Below the pieces are notes generated by a model, which saw only the letters and a list, made by a program, of their open reading frames with translations, was not told the origin of the DNA and did not search any database. From assembly GCA_026936325.1 (NCBI GenBank), contig JAPTHN010000004.1:26715910-26779909 (forward strand): a stretch of 64,000 nucleotides of DNA, in the 5' to 3' direction. How positions within the stretch are numbered: the stretch's first letter is position 1; each line of letters opens with the position of its first letter. This document shows, in pieces, positions 12,786 to 22,876 of the stretch. This DNA comes from Platynereis dumerilii. Its lineage: Eukaryota > Annelida > Polychaeta > Phyllodocida > Nereididae. The translations under genes were made by a program, and so were the position numbers.

Positions 12786-12787
12786 TA

Positions 12788-13876
12788 CAGGTTATTCACC
12801 ACAGGAGAGGATATATGTGATTCATCAACAGAGGGCTCTAGCTCTATCACCCTGAAATACTGCCATGTCATTGGCTGACAGAGGTGTCAAATGGTATAAC
12901 ACAGTTTAGAATTGTATATATACTTTTTGGTCCCGCTTAGAAATGCAATGTGCTGTACAAGAAATTATACGAAGCCAAACTAATCAGAATCACTAAGATC
13001 TTTTTATTGTTATATTAAAATAAACATCATGCAAAATACAAAAATATATTTTTATAATGACGTTCAGGGTGTGGAGGTCACAATAAGAAATGTATTATTT
13101 TGATATTAAAACATTGTTACAGTGACGCCTGTAAGTAACTGAAAAGGGTGATGTTTCATCATGAGGTCAATCCTACACACCCCCAACCAAGCTGCTCACA
13201 GAAACCAAAATTTTCCTCTAATTTTATTCATGAAGATGTATTTTAACATAGTGGGTCCCTAAGTACGATATTTGAGGTATGCAGGATACAAAATTAATTC
13301 TCTCAGAGTTACATATGGGTCAAACTCTTTGATAAGTCAGTGTAACCCAAGACCAATGCAATTTCAATGGGGAGAGACAGCTCACTTACTTATCAAAGAT
13401 TTTGACCAATACATGTCACCATCTGTAGAGCAAAGAGATTGCCAGCCATTTTATGCCTCAAATATCAACCTTCATTATCACACCGTGTGTTTTCAGTTTT
13501 CTTTTCATCAAATGAGGATATATCCTTCTTTCCCCAACAGTTTGCTTGAGAATGATAATCAATGACACTATGGCAAAACATCACACATAAATTTCACTTA
13601 TGTACAGGTGGCACTTCACAAAACATGCTCTGATGATACATAGAAATGGTTTTACATAATGCAGAGCAGACTAGATTTATTCTTTTTAATATATACACAG
13701 TGCAAAAATGGCTCAATCTGAGTAAAATCTAGATATGTATATATATCAATAACATAAATGTATGTTCACTTAGTGTAATGAAAGGTTAGACGCAAATATA
13801 CACAACAATTTCTATATTCATTTAACTTTATAAATATTCTTCATTCCAGAAGATGCATATACAGTAGGGTGTTTAA
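12788..13876. other. Downstream flank of gene A
   Basis: No gene is seen. A minus-strand AATAAA (TTTATT at 13677-13682) lies about 570 bp beyond the stop codon of gene A and may be its polyadenylation signal. The frame at 13272-13565 has no family features. Confidence 0.3.
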
Positions 13877-13884
13877 AAAAGTGA

Positions 13885-14284
13885 GGGTGCATGATTACAA
13901 AAAGGTGTGCATATCTGGAATATATATCTTTTGCCCCATAATTTCTTTACACTGCTCCATCACTTATTTGTCCTTCCAGGTAGCATTCAAAGTTTAAACC
14001 GAAGGTTCTGCTAGAAGTATCAGCCATGCAGAAGCTCAGCTGTGCACTTAAAAATTAAATTTTCTTCAAGGATTATTCTCAGCTATATATATTTTTGATC
14101 AGGTGATGCATTCCTTCTTTAATAGCTCCAAGGAAGACTATTTTTTCTAGACAAATGTTCTACTTTTATGCACAAACTTCTAGCATATAAAAGTTAGGGT
14201 GCATCATTACAAAAGGGTGAGCATATCTGGAATATGTGCTTCTGCCCCATCATTTCTTTGTGTACTTGTTTTCCCTTCCAGATA
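13885..14284 (-). repeat. Tandem duplication of the 3' end of gene A
   Basis: The stretch 14194-14284, which holds the last codons and stop of gene A, is repeated at 13885-13982 with modest divergence. Shared words are AGGGTGCATNATTACAAAA, GCATATCTGGAATAT, TTTGCCCCAT and CCTTCCAG. In the downstream copy the tail reading frame is not kept, so it is probably 3' UTR or a dead duplicate of the terminal exon. Confidence 0.6.
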
Positions 14285-14524
14285 CAATGTAAGCATTGGA
14301 TGCATCACCCGGTCCACGTCTGAAGACTGCGTGACCTGGGTAAGAATAACGATGGCTTTCTCCGTCGGATTGCGGCCGTGCAACATGTGGGGTCTTCTTC
14401 TGTCTGTAAGTACACAGCTTCCACGCTACTGCGACACACACAGCTACACCAACTACTGAGCCGACGATGATGATTGTCCAGACCTTCCAGCCAATTCTTT
14501 GACCTGCCAGTGAAAATTTCATTT
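14250..14524 (-). CDS. Gene A exon 5: transmembrane helix and tail
   Basis: Acceptor ...AATCACAG, phase 1 entry, 275 bases to the stop. It encodes LAGQRIGWKV, then a hydrophobic helix (WTIIIVGSVVGVAVCVAVAW), a short basic stop-transfer stretch (KLCTYRQKK) and a ~50-residue tail rich in Arg, Ser, Pro and Gly, ending KYTKK. I see no PDZ-binding end like that of many Delta proteins. Gene B exon 5 shares LAGQxIGWK and the helix but not the tail. Confidence 0.85.
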
Positions 14525-17500
14525 CTGTGATTAAAACTTTACACTTTGAGTCATCATAGCAAGCGACACTAAGCTCTCTGCTTTTGGAGGTAGAGAAAAT
14601 GTCTTATGTAATTATTAGTGTCAAATGACAATTTATTTTACTGATAATTGAGTATTTTGTCGCTCACATCTGGCACGTCTAGATCCACACAAAGTCAAAA
14701 ATGAGCATCAAAAAATTTCTAATGATTATTTAATATTGGGGGCCAAAATTGCATGATTTGCATTAGTATAATTGCAGGCTATCACGGTTTGTAAAACTAA
14801 CCTGTTTCAGTCATTGCACAGGATACATTGCAATGCACGGAACACCAATACTTGATGCAGATTTTGCTTCCATTCCCGGCACAAGTATATCCCATGCCTT
14901 CGTCGTTCTGTCCCTTGCAATAGATACCGCAACTTTCCCCGTAATAATCATTGCGGCATATTTTGATTCCATCAGATGTACAATAGTATGCATCTGTTGC
15001 CCTGCAGTATTCATCACAATCTTGACCATAGTAATCATCATGGCATACTTTGGTTCCATCAGATGTACAAGAGAATGTGCTTGATCCCAGGCAATATTTG
15101 TCGCATTTGGCACCATAATAACCATTATAGCATACTTTGGTTCCAGTTGACGAGCAGAGGGATCGATCTGTCTCCCTGCAGTATGTACCACAATATGCAC
15201 CATAGTAATCATTGCGGCATACTAGAGTTCCAGAAGTAGAGCAGTAATATTTAATTGTTGCCCTGCAGTACTTGTTGCAGTCGAAACCATAATAGTTACT
15301 GTGGCACACTTTAGTTCCAGAAGAGGAGCAGTAATGTGCATTTGTTGCAAGGCAGTACTTATTGCAGTCGGAACCATAATAATTATCGCGACATACTTTT
15401 GTTCCGGAAGAAGAGCAAGAGTATTTAGTTGTTGCCCTGCAGTACTTGTTGCAGTCGGAACCATAATAATTATCGCGACATACTTTTGTTCCGGAAGAAG
15501 AGCAAGAGTATTTAGTTGTTGCCCTGCAGTACTTGTTGCAGTCGGAACCATAATAATTATCGCGACATACTTTTGTTCCGGAAGAAGAGCAAGAGTATTT
15601 AGTTGTTGCCCTGCAGTACTTGTTGCAGTCGGAACCATAATAATTATCGCGACATACTTTTGTTCCGGAAGAAGAGCAAGAGTATTTAGTTGTTGCCCTG
15701 CAGTACTTGTTGCAGTCGGAACCATAATAATTATCGCGACAATTTTTGGATCCATCTGCAGAACAGGAGTAGTGTGCACCACTCCCTGGCTTGCAATAAG
15801 TATTGCAATCACTGCCATACCAGTTGCTGTTGCAATACACCTTTATTCTGACATTCATGCTGGAAACAGAATAAAATAGCCAATAACAGTTGTTATTATT
15901 AATGGTGAATGTTGAATGGCATACAAATAAGTTCTCACATATAGAAAAAAATAGTTAGAGACCATTCAAAATTTAAAGTCCGTGAGCTAGACTTTTACAT
16001 GGGAAAGTCAGCAAATTTTCCCATGCGAACATCAAAGGCGCACATTTATATCAGTATGTATGGATGGGTATTGCTCTATGTGCCAAAGGGTGTACAAAAG
16101 TCAGCATGGAATCTAACGGGGTACTAAAAATACTAATGAACTTAAGGAGGTATCAATGTTTTTTCAACAATTTCGAACAAAACTCCTAACCCTGCCCCTA
16201 GTCATAAATTATGAATGTTCACTTTATAAATGTTTTGCAATGTATATATAATACATGTCCAAAAAGGCATAGAACACTAACAAGTTTGACATTTAATAGA
16301 CTGTCTATGGATAGACTTCATTCATACACATGTAAAATTTAAAATTTGAAGTCAGCTAAAATGATTGAGTGAGACTTCTGCATAATTCCTTCGAGCTAAC
16401 ATATATCTGTCTGTTATCATAACTTAAAACAACTGGCAATCCAATGTAAAGCATACATACTATGTGTGACCCCCATGTATTGTATAGTATTTCAAGGGAG
16501 CCACGCTTGCGCTCCTTGAAGCTTGCAAATTTAAGACGCGAGACATTTTATCCACTAGATCATCCATACCACTGTCTCTATCCCATGCAGTCAACTTCAA
16601 TAAAACTCCTCCCTGCAAAAAAAAACAAATACATAACATATAAATAGCAACGTAAGACAAGCAAATTTCTCCCCCCTGTAATTTGACCCTCACTGAGTCC
16701 AGGGTACAACAAAATGGGATTGGCATGAATCAGAAGCAGCAGCACAGAATTAGAGGGGCGAAGGGGGGCTAGGACAAGACTGATGGGCCCAAAAATGAAG
16801 TGAGACCTGAAGAGTAAGAGCCACATGTGAAATTTCATCAATCTCATTCAAATTTACTCTACATTCTCTGTAGGTTTTTAACTTTCGACCAGTCACTTTT
16901 GGTGCCCTTCTGTGATGGAAAAAATTATAAAGAAACTAAAATGGACTGGCTTCCATGGGTCAAAGGTCAACCATGCTTTCTTCTTCTTCTTCTCCTTAGT
17001 ATATCCCTGACCGGTGTGCCTGTGTTGGAACCATGCACTGTCTGTGCTGCTTAAAGTGCTTGCACGTTATTTTTGTTTTTTGTAGCATTACGAAGTGTAA
17101 CAAACATAATTCAATTTTTTTTAAATCTTGGTTTCCAGTTTTTCCCCAATAACTCCTTCCTTGCCCTACTTTCTACCCATCACTAATATCTATGATAACA
17201 ATAAGGTTCTACCTAATAGTAAACAAGAAAAAGTAAACAAAATAACTTAACTTAACTAGGTCACTTGATGAGCACACAGTGTAATCTTAATGCACCTGTT
17301 TCCACCTACCTCCCAGGGTTTTGCCACTGATATATAATCAGTTGTCCTAAAAGCCAGATTGTATGGACCCTTGATTCTGCACTGATCACGATTCCAGCTA
17401 TCCCCATCTTTAAAGTCCACACAAACCATGAAATAAAGGTCACATTTATATCCGGCCCCAAAGTCACATTTGCTGCCATCCATCAGTTTGTGGTCCGGGT

Positions 17501-19119
17501 TGTCAAAATGTTGCTGGTAGATTGTGATGGTATATGCCGCTGATGCAGTCTGCAAAATATGACAGATTGTAAAGTACTTGAGACGAACGATGAATAGGGG
17601 AGAGTGGGGCACAGTGAGGTGGTAGATACAGTGAGACAAAGTCTGCATTGTCTAACTGGTACTGTTTACAGAACAACCTTCTTTTGTATAGTACAAAAAG
17701 TAAGTATAACCGTAAAAGCTTACCCAGCATACAGTGAGCAGAATTTCAAATTTTGGCTTTTAGCCAGTAAAAGTAAATAATTTGACCAAATTACTTTTTG
17801 CTATGATTCCCAAGAAAAATTAGATAATGCCAATCAATTGCCAAGGATTCAAACCATTAGTTTATTGAGATAAAAATCCACAATGCAGGCATCCAGTCAA
17901 CAGATTTCCCAAAGTTACAGCAACACGAAATATAGAATTTCGGGGGTTTTTTTAGGGTGAGGTTTATTCACCCAAAAATTAAAAATTCTTGCAAAAAATG
18001 TAGTTGAGGCCAACTTAGTTGGAACAGTGAGACATCACAAAGTACACTTGAAACAACTTGAATGTAACGTACAGCTGACAATTCACAATTAAAAACAAAA
18101 TGACTGCCTTAAACCTCTGATTTGAGTGAACCATATCCAAAGAGAGTAGAGGCATCAGAGAAGAATTGTGATCATATGTAACAGGCATGGCAGGTTAAAT
18201 AAGTCATTCATGTGTCCTGTGTGATGAATTTTCCAAACATGCTGAAAAAAGGATCTAAAAAATCACCTAGCCAGCTGCTTTTATTAGAGTGTAGCAGTTT
18301 TTGTAGCAACAATTGAAAGAACAGCAGGCCCAGAGGGTTGGCATTTATGGTAGCTGATGCCTTGTCTCGTTGTGCCCCACCTGCTGTCTCACTGTGCGCC
18401 ACCAACGGCATGGATGTAACTCGAAGTTTCACCAAACTTGTAAATGTTAGGACCCTGAAACTACTGGACAATATACCCAACTTCGTTATTAAATGTGGGC
18501 CTGAACTCATTTTATTGTGAACTCCCAACATTTTGGAATGCTTGAAAATAAAGCGTCTCACTCTGCTCCACTTTCCCCGCATCAAGCTGTGAGTGTACAT
18601 CGTGACCTCACAATAGAACTGTCAATTTGTCATTGAGTAACTTGTCACTCGTTTTTCGTCTACTGTAAGGGGAACAGGGACACCTTGAATCAGCAAAGTT
18701 TATTTTTTCAATATCTCCATGAGTTACAATTTCAGTTCCATAATGAATGGCTTCAATGAAAGGTACAGATGTCCACTACACATGCACACTGTTAAAACCC
18801 AAACGCTACTTTAGATCTTCAAGATATTTGGTGAAAAACGTCAAGTGATTCACTGTGTCCCGCCAATAAATTCCGCGGGCACAGTAAATCAGTGCTATTT
18901 TGTTTTTTAAAATTAAACAGGTAATATATGTTTACAGTGACAGCATGATGACACAACATGCCAGTGCATATTTCCTGTGAAGTACTGCCTTGATGTCACA
19001 AACACAATGCGGATGTCCCTTGTCAGTTGCTGTAATAACACACTTGGACGAATATACAAAATTAATCCACTTACCTTGCATAACAAGAAGATAACCAATA
19101 AGTGAAGAAGAATTGCCAT
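14250..19119 (-). CDS. Gene A: MNNL + overlapping DSL-chain membrane protein
   Basis: Predicted spliced gene of five coding exons: 19119-19075, 17549-17310, 16612-16461, 15859-14802 and 14524-14250. All introns are GT-AG with matching phases (0, 0, 2, 1), giving 589 codons plus stop. Domain order: signal peptide (MAILLHLLVIFLLCK), MNNL-like domain of the Delta/Jagged N-terminus (residues ~20-140), eleven cysteine units forming overlapping DSL domains (~150-480), a half unit, a transmembrane helix (~510-535) and a ~60-residue basic tail. DSL domains bind Notch in known ligands, so a cell-surface ligand, decoy or modulator role is inferred. It lacks the EGF repeats of Delta and Jagged. The start is chosen because gene B aligns there; an upstream in-frame ATG at 19191 crosses two splice-acceptor-like sites. 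A tandem paralogue, gene B, lies upstream on the same strand. Confidence 0.85.
14802..15859 (-). CDS. Gene A exon 4: eleven chained DSL units
   Basis: One uninterrupted 1058-base exon, acceptor TTTCCAG, donor GTTAGT, phase 2 in and 1 out. After MNVRIKVYC it holds eleven units of the form C-x8-C-x3-C-x7-C-x6, most 29 residues long, with the signature CxxxYYGxxCxxYC. A twelfth half unit ends in WCSVHCNVSC. A canonical DSL domain has six cysteines (C-x8-C-x3-C-x~11-C-x~7-C-x8-C). Here the last Cys pair of each domain doubles as the first pair of the next. Units 2-5 are identical in protein. Confidence 0.9.
15364..15739 (-). repeat. Perfect 87-bp coding tandem repeat in gene A exon 4
   Basis: An 87-bp unit (29 codons, one cysteine unit) recurs in exact register at 15364, 15451, 15538 and 15625, with a partial fifth at 15712. 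I see no base differences among the four full copies. Flanking units of the same exon are clearly diverged, so these four arose recently or are kept alike by gene conversion. Confidence 0.95.
15860..16460 (-). other. Gene A intron 3
   Basis: No gene within. The part at 16.31-16.45 kb (GTCAGCTAAAATGATTGAGTGAGA, split here: GTCAGCTAAAATGATT then GAGTGAGA; later CATAACTTAAAAC) is similar to sequence at the same place downstream of gene B exon 3 (41.81-42.0 kb). Confidence 0.5.
16461..16612 (-). CDS. Gene A exon 3: second half of MNNL domain
   Basis: 152 bases, acceptor TTTTTTTTTTGCAG, donor GTATGT, phase 0 in and 2 out. It encodes GGVLLKLTAWDRDSG, then DDLVDKMSRVLNL, then YYTIHGGHT. It corresponds to the FSLIIEALH...DDL...LI strand and loop of Notch ligands, leading directly into the DSL region. 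Gene B exon 3 has the same phases and the same ending. Confidence 0.85.
16613..17309 (-). other. Gene A intron 2
   Basis: Contains nothing recognisable except a polypyrimidine-rich run near 16980. The open frames here are not supported by any family or splice context. Confidence 0.4.
17310..17549 (-). CDS. Gene A exon 2: first half of MNNL domain
   Basis: Eighty codons, phase 0 at both ends, acceptor ...TTTTGCAG and donor GTAGGT. It encodes YTITIYQQHF, then KLMDGSKC, then CDLYFMVCVDF and DQCRIKGPYNLAF. This matches the layout of the Delta/Jagged MNNL domain: a beta strand, a conserved CxxxFxVC-type core and a Cys before the loop. Gene B exon 2 aligns over its whole length. Confidence 0.85.
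17597..18578. mobile_element. Iteron element F2 in gene A intron 1
   Basis: The left end is GGGGAGAGTGGGGCACAG, preceded by TA. The right end, as reverse complement, is GGGGAAAGTGGAGCAGAG. The motif CAGTGAGAC/CACTGTG recurs at 17.61, 17.63, 18.02 and 18.38 kb in either orientation. It shares its first 13 bases, GGGGAGAGTGGGG, with the F1 family. No transposase is seen. The right flank is GC rather than TA. Confidence 0.5.
17914..18013. repeat. Inverted repeat arm, partner at 19352-19452
   Basis: About 100 bp running from ACAGCAACACGAAATAT to GTAGTTGAGGCC pairs, as reverse complement, with 19352-19452. The two arms lie on either side of the start-codon exon of gene A. The arm is part of element F2, so the partner is probably a fragment of another F2 copy. 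Confidence 0.65.
18668..18866. mobile_element. Small inverted-repeat element
   Basis: It starts GGGGAACAGGGACACC and ends TGTGTCCCGCC, sharing GGGACAC and GAATCA inside each end. Its length is about 200 bp. It resembles the iteron families by its G-rich start, but TA flanks are imperfect. Confidence 0.35.
19075..19119 (-). CDS. Gene A coding exon 1: signal peptide
   Basis: Fifteen codons encode MAILLHLLVIFLLCK, a typical hydrophobic signal sequence. The exon ends AAG followed by the donor GTAAGT (phase 0). Gene B has the corresponding MTILLLSSIIFMLCK at 52654-52610. Upstream on the gene strand, TTTACTTCCAG precedes AAGTTG at 19147, the likely start of this exon's untranslated part, so a further 5' UTR exon must lie upstream. 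Confidence 0.75.
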
Positions 19120-19146
19120 ATTGATAGGCTGTCCAGAGAGACAACT

Positions 19147-19200
19147 TCTGGAAGTAAACAAAGATCTGGAAATAAAAGAATCATCAGTCACAACTTCTGC
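19147..19200 (-). promoter_or_regulatory. 3' splice site before gene A start-codon exon
   Basis: On the gene strand, TTTACTTCCAG lies just before AAGTTG (exon start 19147). A second acceptor-like TTTTATTTCCAG precedes 19165, with CTGATGAT as a possible branch point. Gene B has CTATTTTCAG before AAGTTG at the same place (52673). The agreement supports a real acceptor and therefore an upstream non-coding exon. Confidence 0.55.
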
Positions 19201-19540
19201 AAAATAGGAACGCCTGGAAATACACTACTGCTCATAAACATGGAATAACTTTTTGGAAAAAAAGTGTCAAATAAAGTTAAATTTCAGAGTGTGAATGCAA
19301 GCAACGTCCATTGTAAAGGTCATGTCATCTTCTCTAATCTCTCTTTAAAAGCCCCAACTACATTTTTTGCAGAAATTTTGAATTTTTTTTGGTGAATGAA
19401 CCTCACCCTTAAAAAACCCCTAAATTTCCATATTTCGTGCTGCTGTAACTTTTCCTGGGGTTAACGCTGCAGCATGCATTTTAACCAACAACATGTTCTG
19501 CAAAATAAAAGAATCATCAGTTACAACTCTGGTAAATAGG

Positions 19541-20634
19541 AATGTCTGGAAATAGAAGAAGAATCATCAGTAACCACTGCTGCAAATAGAAACATACTAA
19601 AATAGATGAAGATTCATTAGTTACAACTTATGGAAATAGGAATGTCTGGAAATAGAAGAAGAATCATCAGTAACCACTGCTGCAAATAGAAACATCCGGA
19701 AATAGATGAAGAATCATTGGTTACAACTTCTGGAAATAGGAATGTCTGGAATTAGAAGAAGAATCACCAGTAACCACTGCTGCAAATAGAAACATCTAGA
19801 AATAGATGAAGAATCATTAGTTACAACTTATGGAAATAGGAATGTCTGGAAATAGAAGAAGAATCATCAGTAACCACTGCTGCAAATAGAAACATTCGGA
19901 AATAGAAGAAGATCCATTAGTTACAACTTATGGAAATAGGAATGTCTGGAAATAGAAGAAGAATCATCAGTAACCACTGCTGCAAATAGAAACATACTAA
20001 AATAGATGAAGATTCATTAGTTACAACTTATGGAAATAGGAATGTCTGGAAATAGAAGAAGAATCATCAGTAACCACTGCTGCAAATAGAAACATCCGGA
20101 AATAGATGAAGATTCATTAGTTACAACTTATGGAAATAGGAATGTCTGGAAATAGAAGAAGAATCATCAGTAACCACTGCTGCAAATAGAAACATCCGGA
20201 AATAGATGAAGAATCATTGGTTACAACTTATGGAAATATGAATGTCTGGAAATAGAAGAAGAATCACCAGTAACCACTGCTGCAAATAGAAACATACGGA
20301 AATAGATGAAGAATCATTAGTTACAACTTATGGAAATAGGAATGTCTGGAAATAGAAGAAGAATCATCAGTAACCACTGCTGCAAATAGAAACATACGGA
20401 AATAGATGAAGAATCATTAGTTACAACTTATGGAAATAGGAATGTCTGGAAATAGAAGAAGAATCATCAGTAACCACTGCTGCAAATAGAAACATACGGA
20501 AATAGATGAAGAATCATTAGTTACAACTTATGGAAATAGGAATGTCTGGAAATAGAAGAAGAATCATCAGTAACCACTGCTGCAAATAGAAACATACGGA
20601 AATAGATGAAGAATCATTAGTTACAACTTATGGA
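19541..20634 (-). repeat. 100-bp satellite of iterated splice-acceptor sequence
   Basis: Eleven units in exact 100-bp register (for example AATGTCTGGA at 19641, 19741, 19841 and so on to 20541). Each unit is a dimer of two related 50-bp halves. Read on the strand of gene A, one half contains CTGATGATTCTTCTTCTA and then TTTCCAG, that is branch point, pyrimidine tract and AG. The junction of the halves contains TTTCTATTTGCAG. The monomer matches the sequence directly upstream of the start-codon exon, so the array looks like an amplified intron end. Confidence 0.85.
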
Positions 20635-20739
20635 AGTAAACAGAAGAAGGATCATCAGTTACATCTTCTGCAAATTGGAGTTGTCTAATGGAAATACCTA
20701 TATAATAATAACACTGCTAATTCCTTCAATTCCTTCCTC

Positions 20740-22134
20740 ATAAACATAGGTCCTGACCTGTCAAAGACAACTTCAGCTATAGGAACTGATCCTCTATCAT
20801 ATATCCAACAACGTAACTCCGAAATCTATGTTTGTATCTCCTGTTAACTCTAAGTTCAAAAAGTGATTACACTCTTAAGAAGTGCTAGCGCATTTTTTGA
20901 CGGCGTCCACTCTGATTTTATAAAAAAAACCTCTTCCATATATCTCCATGCTCTCACACATCTAATAAATTGCTCACTCTCTAAAGGATTTTTTCCAGAT
21001 AAAACGAAAATTTCCAAAATTATTCCCTTATATAAATCAGGTGATGCTATGAACATAAGCCTGTATCTATACTTCCTGTCTTCTCAAAGATATTAGAGAG
21101 AATCATGTATGAACAGGATTGTTTTCTTTTGTCAAGAGACATGATATTCTGTATAAATACCAGTTTGGTTTCCGTGAAGAACGTAATACTAGTATGGCAT
21201 TAATGACTTTAGTTGACAAAATATCTTCTGCAATTGATAAGGGTGATGTTGTTTTTGGCGTATTTCTAGACTTTAAAAAAGCTTTCGATACAGTTGATCA
21301 GAATATTCTTTTGCACAAGTTTGAGAAACATGGCATAAGAGGGAGTGCATTATCATGGCTAAGAGATTACCTATGTGCTATAAAACCGTTTTTTTTCTTT
21401 TGAAAATGTGATTTCTGACGAAAAAATTATTAAATGTGGCGTCCCACAGGGATCAATCCTTGGGCCTTTGCTCTTTTTGCTATATGTAAATGATATTGTG
21501 AATGTTTCCTATGTACTACTGCCATTATTATTTGCAGATGATACAAACATTTTTGTGGGTGACAAATCCATTGAAGGTGCTGTCAGAACAATGAACAATA
21601 AAATATCCAAAATTGTTGACTGGTTGAAAACCAACAAATTTTCACTAAATTTTTCAAAGACCCAGTACATGATATTTAAATCAAACAATTGGCGCATAGC
21701 CCTAGCTCCTGATCTAATTATAAGTGGCCATACTGCCCATAGTATTGAAAAGGTAGATCATTCGAAAGTAATCGGAGTTATCCTTAATCCTAAATTAGAT
21801 TGGAGTAAACATGTTCAATATGTCAAAAACAAAGTTTCTAAAGGAATTGGAATCATTTGCAAACCCAGGAAAGTTCTCCCAAAGAGAACTCTAAAATTAC
21901 ATTATTTTTCTATGATATACCCACATCTTCCGTATGGCATAGAGGTCAGGTGATATGCTTCTCTATGTCTTTTGTCACATCTTGTCAAATTGCAAAAGAA
22001 AGTTGTATGCGTAATACGTTCTGACTTGGAAGTATGGTGGCTTGATTCGCGAGAATGCACGGGAAATGTTATTGTACTTAATCAAATTGCCTTGAAATTC
22101 ACATTTTTTTTAACCCTGGACAGTAATGCTACAG
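20740..22134 (+). mobile_element. CR1/L2-type LINE reverse transcriptase, decayed
   Basis: Reading several frames in order gives the RT of a CR1/L2-group LINE: DPLSYI near the start, DGVHSDFIKK, PDKTKISKIIPLYKSGD, YQFGFREERNTS, LDFKKAFDTVDQNILLHKF, CGVPQGSILGPLLFLLYVNDI, the catalytic FADDTNIFV, and the thumb region NFSKTQYMIF. It lacks endonuclease (5' truncated). It is broken by several frameshifts and stops and is cut on the right by the element at 22135. It lies just beyond the satellite upstream of gene A. Confidence 0.85.
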
Positions 22135-22876
22135 TCTCACGGCACGTTACGGAGAACTTTTTTACCGCTGAGGGATAGCTTGAGATGAATTCTAGGAAAA
22201 AAATGACCATCCCGGCGACATACAATGTTTATAAAACGATTATATAATTAATTAAAAGCATATCACGGCGGGATAAGATCGTAAATCGGCGGGATAAGAT
22301 CGTAAATCGGCGGGATAAGATCGTAAATTGGCGGGATAAGATCGTAAATCGGCGGAGACAAGATCATATCCCTGTGGGAAAGATCTAAATGCCTGGGGGG
22401 CAAGATCTAAATGCCTGTGGGATGTCAAAAATCGTCGGCGGGATGTCAAAAGACCGTCAGCGGGATGTCAAAAACTGCCGGCGAGGCTGCAAATGTCCCG
22501 CAGGGGAAGTAAAAATATTCCGCAGGGGCAGGAGAGGTCCCCGCAGGGGCAGGATAGGTCCCTTCAGGGGCAGGGGATGTCCTAATATCCCGCCGGAGAT
22601 GTTTCTGAGACGTTCTCACTGAAAAAATCCCCGCCGGACATCCAAAAATCAGGAAAATTTTGGGCTCTGTTCCGCTGTCATGGAAAAAAAGTTTCAACGT
22701 GTTGAATCTTTTTTGACATCCACGGCGCAGTTTTTCCATTTCTAGGAACCCCTGAGGGAAACAAAAACTACCCCTGAGGGATGTGAAAAGTCGACGGCGG
22801 ATCACCCAAATTCATCCAAATTACCAGGAAATACCATCCCGCCGGCGCCTAAAGTGCTCCGTAACGTGCCGTGAGA
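22135..22876. mobile_element. TIR element with internal G-rich iterons
   Basis: The ends are TCTCACGGCACGTTACGG and its complement. The interior is a patchwork of short G-rich tandem motifs: GGCGGGATAAGATCGTA (five copies), GGATGTCAAAA-type units and GCAGGGGCAGGATAGGTCC units, mirrored near the right side by ATCCCGCCGG and CCCGCCGGA. No coding sequence. The superfamily is uncertain; the start is somewhat CACTA-like. It cuts the LINE. Confidence 0.7.
22264..22355 (+). repeat. 21-bp minisatellite
   Basis: Four to five tandem copies of a 21-bp unit with GGCGGGATAAGATCG followed by TAAATC, nearly identical, inside the TIR element. Confidence 0.9.

Noticed and set aside
15222-15879. Long open frames on the plus strand and in the second minus frame opposite the DSL exon
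   Set aside because: They arise because the 87-bp coding repeat is a multiple of three and open in several frames. The translations are repetitive and lack the cysteine pattern; gene A explains the region.
19541-20634. CRISPR-like array (regular 100-bp spacing)
   Set aside because: Units are full-length tandem repeats without variable spacers, in animal DNA beside introns; it is a satellite.
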